Assembly (NCBI GenBank): GCA_016705475.1
Contig: JADIYD010000009.1
Coordinates: 62,001 to 126,000 of the forward strand
Source: Betaproteobacteria bacterium
GTDB lineage: Bacteria; Pseudomonadota; Gammaproteobacteria; Burkholderiales; Rhodocyclaceae
Direction: 5' to 3'
DNA length: 64,000 nucleotides
The notes beneath the pieces are model-generated. The model saw nothing but the letters and a program-made list of their open reading frames with translations, was not told the DNA's origin and did not search any database. The translations under genes and the position numbers were made by a program. Of this stretch, positions 15,768 to 24,757 are shown piece by piece; position 1 is the stretch's first letter; each line of letters opens with the position of its first letter.

Positions 15768-16436
15768 CTACCGCAAAGTAATGATTTTCCAGCCCATTTC
15801 ACCGGCGTGGGCACGCAGCGTGTCGTCCGGGTCAACGGCCACCGGTGTCTTGACCTTGCACATGAGCGGCAGGTCGTTGTGCGAGTCGCTGTAGAAAAAA
15901 CTGTCATCAAAGCTGCCCCACCACAGGCCCAGCGATTCGAGCCAGCTTTCGACGCGTTCGATCTTGCCGTCGCGGAAGGACGGCGTGCCGCGCGGGCCAC
16001 CGGAAAATGTCCCGTTTTGCAAGTCGACCGCAGGAATGGTGCCAATCAGGTGCGGAATGCCGAATTCGCGGCAAATCGCCCCGGTGACGAAGCTGTTGGT
16101 GGCGGTGACGATGGCGCACAGGTCGCCGGCGTCGAGGTGCTGGTTGACCAGCGCCCGAGCCGGCTGGCCGATGATGGGCAGGATGTGGCGGGCCATGTAT
16201 TCGCGGTGCCAGGCATCAAGTTCTTCACGCGAATGACGGGTCAGCGGGGCGAGCTGGAAGTTCAGAAACTCGTAGATGTCGAGCGTGCCGGCCTTGTATT
16301 GCTCGTAAAACTGGATGTTCTTGGCTTCCTGCAACTCGCGGTCGACAACGCCTTTGCTGATCAGGAATTGCGCCCATTCGAAGTCGGAATCGCCGGTGAG
16401 CAGGGTGTTGTCGAGGTCGAAAAGGGCGAGGTTCAT
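15768..16436 (-). CDS. HAD-IB family phosphatase (SerB-like)
   Basis: The 222-residue HAD hydrolase has motif I at its start (LALFDLDNTLL), motif II in AIVTATNSF and motif III/IV in FFYSDSHNDLPLM. This is the HAD subfamily IB pattern shared with SerB and with proteobacterial phosphatases assigned to histidinol phosphate or phosphoserine. Its start overlaps the hda stop by four bases, so it is coupled to hda. The exact substrate is not readable from sequence. Confidence 0.85.
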   Translation of the reverse strand: MNLALFDLDNTLLTGDSDFEWAQFLISKGVVDRELQEAKNIQFYEQYKAGTLDIYEFLNFQLAPLTRHSREELDAWHREYMARHILPIIGQPARALVNQHLDAGDLCAIVTATNSFVTGAICREFGIPHLIGTIPAVDLQNGTFSGGPRGTPSFRDGKIERVESWLESLGLWWGSFDDSFFYSDSHNDLPLMCKVKTPVAVDPDDTLRAHAGEMGWKIITLR

Positions 16437-17086
16437 GAGGCGGTTTCCTGGTTGAGCAGTTCGCGCAGCAGCGGCAGGGTGACGGCGCGCTTCTGCTCCA
16501 GCGTGTATTGGTCGAGGGCGACGATGATGGCCGACAGTGTGCGCATGTCGCGCGGGGCGTGGCGCATCAGGTAATCGATGATTTCCGGCGTCAGCTTGAG
16601 GGCGCGCTCTTTGGCCTGGGTGGCCAGTGCTTCGGCCTTTTCGGCGTCGGATAGCGGTTGCAGGCGGCAGATGAGGCCGGAGCCGAGGCGGGTGCGCAGG
16701 TCTTCGCGCAACGTCAGGTGTGCGGGCGGCTGCGCTGCTGCGGTCAACAGCATTCCGGAGGCCATTTTCAGGCGGTTGAAATGGTTGAAGAGAGCGATCT
16801 GGCCGGTTTCGTCGAGGCTTTCAACGTGATCGACGGCCAGTTGATCCGCCGTCGGAGCACTCTTCAGGGACGGATCGAGCGCTGCATCGACATAGGCAAA
16901 GCCGCTCGCCTGCAGCAAATGCGAGCATCCCGAACCGGCTTCACCCCACAGGCAGAACGAGGTTTCAGCGCGCGTCCCGGCCAGCCATTCGGTGAACAGG
17001 GCCAGTGTTTCGGCATTGCCGCCGGCCACGAAGTTATCGAGCGTGGGCGAGCTATCGGGCAGCAAATCAAGAATCAGCTGGCGCAT
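16433..17086 (-). CDS. hda: DnaA regulatory inactivator Hda
   Basis: The start at 17086 (MRQLILDLL) gives 217 residues and fits the Hda family, whose N-terminal clamp-binding motif is Q-L-x-L-like; here QLILDL. The region is a short AAA+ module related to DnaA domain III, with LWGEAGSGCSHLLQA as the P-loop and a C-terminal MRHAPRDMRTLSAIIVALD (sensor II-like). Hda with the sliding clamp stimulates DnaA-ATP hydrolysis to prevent re-initiation. purM and hda are often close neighbours in related genomes; here tyrS, a small gene and the RhuM cassette lie between them. Confidence 0.9.
   Translation of the reverse strand: MRQLILDLLPDSSPTLDNFVAGGNAETLALFTEWLAGTRAETSFCLWGEAGSGCSHLLQASGFAYVDAALDPSLKSAPTADQLAVDHVESLDETGQIALFNHFNRLKMASGMLLTAAAQPPAHLTLREDLRTRLGSGLICRLQPLSDAEKAEALATQAKERALKLTPEIIDYLMRHAPRDMRTLSAIIVALDQYTLEQKRAVTLPLLRELLNQETAS
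16738..16774 (+). repeat. Uptake-signal-like repeat, copy 15 (weaker, inside hda)
   Basis: CTG then CGGTCAAC (16741-16748), followed by short ATT and ATTTT tracts at the right spacing. Weaker than most copies. Confidence 0.5.
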
Positions 17087-17214
17087 CGGGAGACTGAAAG
17101 GGGACGGGGGCGAAATTCTAGCATTGCTCCCGATGCGCTCGCCCATTTCGGGCGAGGTGGCCGTTCCGGTTCAGGCCTGGCGGGCCTGAACCGGAGGCAG
17201 TGAGGTTCTGGCGC

Positions 17215-17526
17215 CTAGACGGCGGCGCGTTGCAGGATGACCGCCAGTTGCGGGTAGTAGCCGGCGCAACTACTGCGGATCTGGCGTTCCATCTGCAGGC
17301 ATTCAAGCGTATTGCGAGCCGCTGGAGACTGGCTCAGCAAGTCGGGGAAAGCGTCCTGCACATCTACGACGGCAAAGATGGTGGTCAGCACGCGGGCGCA
17401 TGCCTGGTAGTAGGCGGGATCAAGCCGGGCGAACTGGGCGCCGTTGTCGCAGGTGTCCAGATAAGCTGCGGCGGACGCTGCGGTGCTGGCAAGGGAACGT
17501 ATCTGAGCTTGGTTCAAGTAGGACAT
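17215..17526 (-). CDS. Hypothetical protein, 103 aa
   Basis: The start at 17526 (MSYLNQAQIRSL) has a good GAGGAGAT ribosome binding site; the frame is open to 17625 without a better start. The product is Ala-rich and helical, with four cysteines (CDNG, CARV, ECLQ, SSCAGYY). I recognise no family and see no signal peptide. It is an isolated gene between hda and tyrS. Confidence 0.6.
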   Translation of the reverse strand: MSYLNQAQIRSLASTAASAAAYLDTCDNGAQFARLDPAYYQACARVLTTIFAVVDVQDAFPDLLSQSPAARNTLECLQMERQIRSSCAGYYPQLAVILQRAAV

Positions 17527-17656
17527 GGCGCATCTCCTCGGCTGACTCTGTGCGGAAAACGGCTTCCGCAAGTGAGTTAACGACACGAGAGGCGAGAGGT
17601 TGAGGCTTTTAACGCGCTGTAACACTTATGTACACAGCGCGTACAAAACTCAGGCC

Positions 17657-18931
<1,275 letters not shown>

Positions 18932-19013
18932 GGGAAATTCTCCGCGCGGGCATGCCGTAAATTCGAACCGGCAATTTTAGCAGAGCGGCCGGCGGTCTTT
19001 CAGGGCGTGCTGA

Positions 19014-19055
19014 GCGATTTGAAATTTGGGGATTTTTTCCGGTTGACCGTGGGAG
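19014..19055 (-). repeat. Uptake-signal-like repeat, copy 4 (downstream flank of RhuM/Hsp90 cassette)
   Basis: The minus strand reads CCA, CGGTCAAC (19042-19049), AAAAAAT, AAATTT, AAAT. It is almost identical over about 40 bp to copy 5 at 22850-22892 in the same orientation; the two bracket the cassette. Confidence 0.92.
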
Positions 19056-19127
19056 TATGGGAAACGGTCGATTCGGTAACTTCCGTAATGCTGCTGGTAA
19101 GTTGTGGCGAAAACTCGATGTCCAGGG

Positions 19128-20135
19128 TCAGGCATCGTTTTTGTGGGAAATGCTCTGCTTTTGCAACGCTTCGAGCGTCTGCAAATCGTCAGCGTCGGCG
19201 AGGCCAAGGGCTTCCTGGCGGCGACCGGCAGCAAAGGTTTCATAACGTTCCTGTGCCAACTTTTCCGCAACTTCTGCGCGCAGCCTGCCGGCATGCGTCA
19301 AAACCTCGCGCTCGTTGAAGCTCAGGAAGGCATCCAGCCGGCTATTCCAATCGACCATCGTCATCGATTTGCGGCGGCGGGCCTGATCCTCAGCAAATTC
19401 CAGGTACATGGTGACGATGCGGTTCAACTCGTCGATTTCCTCGGCATTCAGGTAATTCTTGGCTATCGTCACGTCCTTCTGGCGAACCTGAGCGCCGGCC
19501 CATGTGGTCAGCCCCATATTCGGCGCCGAAGGATCGGCCCGAGCAGCAATCAATTCCGCTGCTGTCTGGCCGGTGATCGCCCACAGCATCTTGTTCTGCA
19601 CCTTCTTGAAGAACAGCTGCGCCGCCTCGCTCTTGCTGTCGTAATCGACCGCCGTCGCGTAAATGTCGCGCACCTTCTGGTAGAAACGTTTTTCCGAAGC
19701 GCGAATGTCGCGGATGCGCGCCAGCAGTTCATCGAAATAATCCCAGCCGGCCGGGTCTTTCAGCCGGGCATCGTCCATCACGAAACCCTTGACCAGGAAC
19801 TCATTCAGATGCCGCGTCGCCCACTGCCGGAACTGCGTGCCGCGTGCCGAGCGTACCCGGTAACCGACGGCCAGGATCAGCGGCAGACTGTACATCATGG
19901 TTTTGCGGCGAACGCTTCTGCTGCCTTCGTTTTGAACTATTAAGCAAGACTTAATAGTTGCCTCGGTTTGCTCGCCATCGGCCAGAATCTTGCGCACATG
20001 CTGGTTGATGTTCGGAATACTGGTCGCGAACAATTCGGCCATCTCCTGCTGCGACAGCCAGACCGTGCCGTCCTCGGCGCGCAGCTTGATGCTGGTTTGG
20101 CCGTCTTCGGTGGTGTAGAGGATTAGTTCGGGCAT
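19128..20135 (-). CDS. RhuM-family protein
   Basis: The 335-residue product starts at the ATG at 20135 (alternative at 20153 overlapping the previous stop). The N-terminal part, GTVWLSQQEMAELFATSIP, looks like a helix-turn-helix. The segment RQWATRHLNEFLVKGFVMDD, then RDIYATAVDYDS and LWAITGQTAAELI, are RhuM-family hallmarks. The name comes from a Salmonella pathogenicity-island gene of unknown biochemical function; relatives occur on mobile islands. Here it is coupled to the HD/Hsp90-like ATPase gene, whose stop overlaps this start region, implying joint function. Confidence 0.85.
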   Translation of the reverse strand: MPELILYTTEDGQTSIKLRAEDGTVWLSQQEMAELFATSIPNINQHVRKILADGEQTEATIKSCLIVQNEGSRSVRRKTMMYSLPLILAVGYRVRSARGTQFRQWATRHLNEFLVKGFVMDDARLKDPAGWDYFDELLARIRDIRASEKRFYQKVRDIYATAVDYDSKSEAAQLFFKKVQNKMLWAITGQTAAELIAARADPSAPNMGLTTWAGAQVRQKDVTIAKNYLNAEEIDELNRIVTMYLEFAEDQARRRKSMTMVDWNSRLDAFLSFNEREVLTHAGRLRAEVAEKLAQERYETFAAGRRQEALGLADADDLQTLEALQKQSISHKNDA

Positions 20136-20145
20136 GGGTGCAATG

Positions 20146-22710
20146 TCACGCATCTATTCGTACGCGATGATATACATCGCAAAAACGATATATGTGGACG
20201 CCGTCGACTTCGCCAACGTTGAATACAACTCGCTTCATCGAGAAATACTCATCGCTTCCCCATGCTGACTCAAGCGCCTCTTCAAAGGCCTTTTTCAGAG
20301 ACCAAGAACTTGTGTCGGTGCTGGCTTCGGGAATATCCTTTGTCCAAGAGGGTTGCGAGTCAAAGAAACTACCGGACAGCAATTCCAGCACATTGTCGTT
20401 TGCGGAAAAATCGTCGAAGTCGCTTTCTTTTACATCGTCGTCGCCATCGTATTCAATCTCGCCATCGTGTACGGCAAATATGTCCACTCCATGTAGATAG
20501 TTGACGAGTTCTTGCTGTGTAATCTCCTCGTTATCCAGAAAGCCAACAAATAGCTGGCTGTGACTGGCTCCGTACCGAGCCAGTACTTTGCTGCGAGCCG
20601 TATCGAGCATTTCAAATTCGCAAAGGATATTTTTTTGCTCTTCAGCCCAAGCTTGTAAATTATCTTTTGTGATTTTGGGTACAGCGGATTGGCGGGCGAG
20701 ATCGGCTTGCGGCATTGAGAAAATGATTCCAGATAAGCCGTCGATATAACCGGCCATGATGCCTTTTGTGACTCCCAGGGCAGATTTTCCCCGATAACCT
20801 GTGCGAATCCCGCATCGGCCGATCAGCTTGCCCTCAGAGTTGGAAATCCCCGTTAAATTTAGCCAACCATCAAAATGCTTAAGGTTGTCGTTGTGGTAAG
20901 TGAATGGGTAGAGACGCTGTAGAAGTTCGTTTTGGGGAAGGCACTTCCAATCATTTGCGATGATGACTTGTTGCTTGACACCATTTTCTCGAACGAAAAG
21001 GTCGAGATCAATTGCGGGGGCAAGATGGGCACAGGTTTGCTGAATTGACCGAACTCCCCCTTTGTCGAACGCGACTTCCTCTTTGAGATAAAGTCGTTCG
21101 AGCTTTTCTTTCGTCAGGAAAACAGAGATTTTTGTACCCGCCTTTTTTAGTTTTTCCATCGTGTTAGGTGCTCGTAACAGTGGTCGGTTACGTGTCCCCT
21201 GATCAAATTCGAGTATCCATCCGCTATCGCTTTCATCATCTTTGGCTTCACACCTCCGAGTGCAAACACGAACCCTCTCACCCAACATAAACACCGAGAA
21301 GAACCCAATCCCGAACTGCCCAACGGCCTCGAATCCGCTTGCCGCCAGTCCGCTCCACTCACCGCTCAGATCAGCGCTATGCCAAAGCGAATGACCGAAA
21401 TCCAGTAATACTTCGGTCAGCACGTAGCGGCTCATGCCGATGCCGTTGTCCGTTACATGCAGCCAGTGGCCGTCGTCGGTATCTTCGATGGCGACTTCGA
21501 TTTCCCCCTCATCTTCATTCAGGTAGCCCAGGCTGCGGGCGGCGTGGATGGCGTCGCGGGCGTTCTGGATCAGTTCGCGCAGGGCCAGCCAGGGTTTGTC
21601 GCCGTAAAGCTTTTCGCCACCGAAGCGTTCGACGACTGACTGGATGTTGCTGATGCGCAGCGAGGTATCGACCGGGTACCAGTCTTTGGTCGGAACCTGG
21701 CGGGCGAAGCTTTGCGGACTTTTGATGCCGGCAATTTCGCGTGCCGCTAGGCGTTCGATGTGATGGTCGCGTAACAGGCTGTCGGCGGCGCTCAGCTCCC
21801 GGTCGGCCAGGCTGGCGGCGTCGTAGGCCAGCCACCACGCGGCTTGTTCGCTGGCCGGGAAGGGGCTGCCGGAAAGGATGAGTTCTTCCCGCTCGCTGTC
21901 GCATTTCACTTGATGCAATTTCGACTGGAAGCGCCAGTGCTGACTCGATACGCCTTGTGGCTGCTTGAGCAGCATCAGGAAGCGCGGGGCGCGCTTGGCA
22001 TCCATGTGGCAAGCGTCGGCAACGCGCAGCAGGATGGCCAGCTTTAGGGGGGCAACCGTCCAGCTTGCTGGACTCAGGCAGCTTGGTGCGGTGACCGTGC
22101 TCTTGGCAAATACTTCCAGTTCGTGGGGATGCGACCAGTGGCTTTGGGCTATTTGCCCGATCAGGTCGCCATAGGCGTCGCGTAGCTCGTCGTCGGGAAA
22201 GAGGAGCAGCGTTGTGCCATCGCTGTCCTTCCATTCGGCAAAGGGAAGCTCGCGGGCTTGGCGCGGATGCAGCGTGCGCAGCGTGTCGAACAGTACGGAC
22301 TGAAAGTCGTTGCTGCCTTCGGTCAGCGTGGCTAGGTCCAGTTTACGCTGAGCCGCCGAGTCCTGCCATTCCGCCGTTGCCTGTAACTGGGCAAGTCCGC
22401 CTGGGTAGGCGGCGCGGCAATGGGCCGCGTCGTGCAGCAGGAAGGCACCGCCCAGAACCAGAGCCTCCGCCGGATTGAGCGGGTAATCGGGGCCGGCGAT
22501 TTCAGAGGCGACTTGCCAGAGTGCGTCGACGTGGGAGATGTCGTGCAGGGTCAGGTCCGGTAGTTCTGCTTTTATCTGTCCCAGGAGTTGCGATACTCGT
22601 TCGCGAAAGCGTTCATAGGCTTCGGTAAGGCGTTTGCGCTGAGCTGCATGTTCGGTGCAGCTTTCGGGAAAAGCGGTTTTCCAGAGCGAGCTTTGCTTGT
22701 AGGCAGGCAT
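20146..22710 (-). CDS. HD-domain plus Hsp90-like (GHKL) ATPase fusion, candidate conflict-system protein
   Basis: This is an 854-residue cytosolic protein. Residues about 40-245 form an HD-type region (LTLHDISHVD at 53-62, FLLHDAAH at 90-97, a late Asp in RVADACHMD). Residues about 355-560 form an Hsp90/GHKL ATP-binding domain. Its N-box is ELIQNARDAI, then VTDNGIGMS (419-427), GQFGIGFFS (464-472) and GTKISVFL. The remainder is unassigned and ends with acidic stretches (DGDDDVKESDFDDF). HD plus Hsp90-like pairings are known from computational surveys of prokaryotic conflict systems. An ATP-driven sensor coupled to a phosphohydrolase or nuclease is an inference. It forms a two-gene unit with RhuM. 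By eye the 3' half is less GC-rich than the 5' half. Confidence 0.85.
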   Translation of the reverse strand: MPAYKQSSLWKTAFPESCTEHAAQRKRLTEAYERFRERVSQLLGQIKAELPDLTLHDISHVDALWQVASEIAGPDYPLNPAEALVLGGAFLLHDAAHCRAAYPGGLAQLQATAEWQDSAAQRKLDLATLTEGSNDFQSVLFDTLRTLHPRQARELPFAEWKDSDGTTLLLFPDDELRDAYGDLIGQIAQSHWSHPHELEVFAKSTVTAPSCLSPASWTVAPLKLAILLRVADACHMDAKRAPRFLMLLKQPQGVSSQHWRFQSKLHQVKCDSEREELILSGSPFPASEQAAWWLAYDAASLADRELSAADSLLRDHHIERLAAREIAGIKSPQSFARQVPTKDWYPVDTSLRISNIQSVVERFGGEKLYGDKPWLALRELIQNARDAIHAARSLGYLNEDEGEIEVAIEDTDDGHWLHVTDNGIGMSRYVLTEVLLDFGHSLWHSADLSGEWSGLAASGFEAVGQFGIGFFSVFMLGERVRVCTRRCEAKDDESDSGWILEFDQGTRNRPLLRAPNTMEKLKKAGTKISVFLTKEKLERLYLKEEVAFDKGGVRSIQQTCAHLAPAIDLDLFVRENGVKQQVIIANDWKCLPQNELLQRLYPFTYHNDNLKHFDGWLNLTGISNSEGKLIGRCGIRTGYRGKSALGVTKGIMAGYIDGLSGIIFSMPQADLARQSAVPKITKDNLQAWAEEQKNILCEFEMLDTARSKVLARYGASHSQLFVGFLDNEEITQQELVNYLHGVDIFAVHDGEIEYDGDDDVKESDFDDFSANDNVLELLSGSFFDSQPSWTKDIPEASTDTSSWSLKKAFEEALESAWGSDEYFSMKRVVFNVGEVDGVHIYRFCDVYHRVRIDA

Positions 22711-22849
22711 TGTTGTTTTGTGATGACGCGAAGATGTCCAGAGTTAATTATCGCTCGGAAATTCATGACCCTGTAATGCGTGAGAGTCGTCGGGAGGCAT
22801 TCTGGGTGCCTCAGCTCGCATAAAGCTGGATGAATGCATGGCGTTGCGC

Positions 22850-22892
22850 GCGATTTGAAATTTGGCCATTTTTTCCGGTTCACCGTGGGAAT
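22850..22892 (-). repeat. Uptake-signal-like repeat, copy 5 (upstream flank of RhuM/Hsp90 cassette)
   Basis: The minus strand reads CCA, CGGTGAAC (22878-22885; one core mismatch), AAAAAAT, AAATTT, AAAT. Direct repeat of copy 4 at 19014-19055. It sits in the 305-bp gap before purM, which shows no gene and should hold the promoters of purM and the cassette. Confidence 0.9.
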
Positions 22893-23015
22893 GCGCATTT
22901 TTGGTCCGGCGCCCGGAACGGCCGGGCTGGCCGGCCGGTTAGGGGAGCTTGGCGGTTTCGGGTAAAATCCTTGTTTTTTCCAGCAGCCTTTGCTGCCCCT
23001 TGGCGCCAATTGACC

Positions 23016-24059
23016 ATGACCCAGAACACTTCCCTCTCCTACCGTGATGCCGGCGTCGATATCGATGCGGGTGATGCCCTCGTCGAACGTATCAAGCCCC
23101 TGGCCAAGAAGACCCTGCGCGAAGGCGTGCTCGGTGGCATTGGCGGTTTTGGTGCGCTGTTCGAAGTGCCGAAGCGTTACAAGGAGCCTGTGCTGGTGTC
23201 CGGTACCGATGGCGTTGGCACCAAGCTGCGCCTGGCGTTCGACCTGAATCGCCACGACACGGTCGGCCAGGATCTGGTCGCCATGAGCGTCAATGACATT
23301 CTGGTGCTCGGCGCCGAGTCGCTGTTCTTCCTCGACTACTTTGCCTGCGGCAAGCTCGATGTCGATACCGCTGCGGCGGTCGTTGGCGGCATCGCCAAGG
23401 GCTGCGAACTGGCCGGCTGCGCGCTGATCGGTGGCGAAACGGCCGAAATGCCGGGCATGTACCCGGCCGGTGAATACGATCTGGCCGGTTTTGCCGTTGG
23501 CGTCGTTGAAAAATCGAAGGCCATCGACGGCAAGGCCTCGATTGCGGCTGGCGACGTGGTGCTCGGCCTGGCTTCCTCCGGTGCGCACTCCAACGGCTAT
23601 TCGCTGGTGCGCAAGATCATCGAACGCTCCAATCCGGACATGAACGCCAAGTTTGATGGTGAGCGCACGCTGGCTGACGTCGTCATGGCGCCGACCCGCA
23701 TCTATGTCAAGCAGGTGCTGGCGACGATGGAAAAGGTCGCGATCAAGGGCATGGCCCACATCACCGGCGGTGGCCTGCTCGAAAACGTGCCGCGCGTGCT
23801 GCCGGAAAACACCGTGGCCGAGCTGGAAAAGGCTGCCTGGCCGCGCCCGAAGCTGTTCGACTGGATGCAGGCCGAAGGCAATGTCGCCGAAAACGAAATG
23901 CACCGCGTCTTCAACTGCGGCATCGGCCTGGTCATCGTTGTTGCAGCGGCGGATGCCGACGCCGCCATGGCTGAACTAAAGGCGCAGGGCGAGGCGGTTT
24001 ATCGCATCGGCAAGATCCGGGCACGCTCGGGTGACGAAGCCCAAACTATTGTGGTGTAA
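23016..24059 (+). CDS. purM: Phosphoribosylformylglycinamidine cyclo-ligase (AIR synthetase)
   Basis: The 347-residue purine-pathway enzyme starts at 23016 (MTQNTSLSYRDAG); the frame is open upstream but the extension is not AIR-synthetase-like. Conserved elements are VSGTDGVGTKL, VNDILVLGAE, LIGGETAEMPGMY and the C-terminal HITGGGLLENVPRVL. The last 29 bases overlap the start of rlpA. The long minus-strand frame across this gene is a shadow. Confidence 0.97.
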   Translation: MTQNTSLSYRDAGVDIDAGDALVERIKPLAKKTLREGVLGGIGGFGALFEVPKRYKEPVLVSGTDGVGTKLRLAFDLNRHDTVGQDLVAMSVNDILVLGAESLFFLDYFACGKLDVDTAAAVVGGIAKGCELAGCALIGGETAEMPGMYPAGEYDLAGFAVGVVEKSKAIDGKASIAAGDVVLGLASSGAHSNGYSLVRKIIERSNPDMNAKFDGERTLADVVMAPTRIYVKQVLATMEKVAIKGMAHITGGGLLENVPRVLPENTVAELEKAAWPRPKLFDWMQAEGNVAENEMHRVFNCGIGLVIVVAAADADAAMAELKAQGEAVYRIGKIRARSGDEAQTIVV

Positions 24060-24675
24060 AGCGCAATTGCAGGTCGCGGCGTTCATCGTCTGCGGCCTGT
24101 TTTTGCTGCATGTCTCGTCGACCGTGGAGGCGGCGAGCCAGAAGCCGTCGCCCAAGGCGGCTAGTGCCGGTCAGGCCAAAAAACCGGCGCGGCATTCCGG
24201 GCGTCAGGTGCTGGCGGCACCGGAATTCGGGCCAGCTGATGTCATCGAAGATGGCGTTCCCGGCCTGCGTGGCCATGCCAGCTTTTATGGCCGGGGCTTC
24301 CAGGGCCGCAAGACGGCCACGGGTGACCGCTTTGACGTTCAACAATTTACCGCGGCCAGTAACCGCTTTCCGTTGGGCACCATGCTTGCTGTCAGGCGCA
24401 TGGACAACGACCGATGCGCCATCGTCAAGGTCAATGACCGGATGCATCCCAAGCACCGCAAGCGCATTATCGACGTGTCGTTGGGCGTCGCCGAGTATCT
24501 CAACATGGTCCGTGCAGGCGTTGTCTTCGTCAGCGTCGCGCCACTGAAAAAAGGCTCGCCAGACCGCAGCTCGGCCTCCTGTCGAGCCGCTTTCGAGCGG
24601 GAACCCGAGTCCGAATGCGTTTCTTGCGGTCAACTCCCGAAATTGCCCGATTTTCTGCCCTCGTTCGACGGCTGA
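24031..24675 (+). CDS. RlpA-family septal ring lytic transglycosylase-like protein
   Basis: This 214-residue protein has an N-terminal hydrophobic signal or anchor (about residues 13-34) and the double-psi beta-barrel RlpA core: GHASFYGRGFQGRKTATGDRF, FPLGTMLAVRR and the VKVNDRMHPKHRKRIIDVSLG segment. RlpA proteins cleave denuded glycan strands at the septum; SPOR is absent here. The start overlaps purM. The last fifteen or so residues are encoded by a copy of the dispersed repeat, so the C-terminal tail is probably not conserved. Confidence 0.85.
   Translation: MTKPKLLWCKAQLQVAAFIVCGLFLLHVSSTVEAASQKPSPKAASAGQAKKPARHSGRQVLAAPEFGPADVIEDGVPGLRGHASFYGRGFQGRKTATGDRFDVQQFTAASNRFPLGTMLAVRRMDNDRCAIVKVNDRMHPKHRKRIIDVSLGVAEYLNMVRAGVVFVSVAPLKKGSPDRSSASCRAAFEREPESECVSCGQLPKLPDFLPSFDG
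24624..24660 (+). repeat. Uptake-signal-like repeat, copy 6 (end of rlpA)
   Basis: TTG then CGGTCAAC (24627-24634), then AAATT and ATTTT tracts. It encodes the C-terminal tail of the RlpA-like protein. Confidence 0.75.
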
Positions 24676-24757
24676 TTTTTCCCGGTGATATCAGCCGGTT
24701 CGTTACAATTCCGACTATTGCTGACTGTCCGGTCAGTGCGCCTCTTTGCCGAATGCC

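Noticed and set aside
22572..23903. 443-aa open frame on the minus strand
   Set aside because: It lies antisense to purM, which has all family motifs; it is composition-driven.
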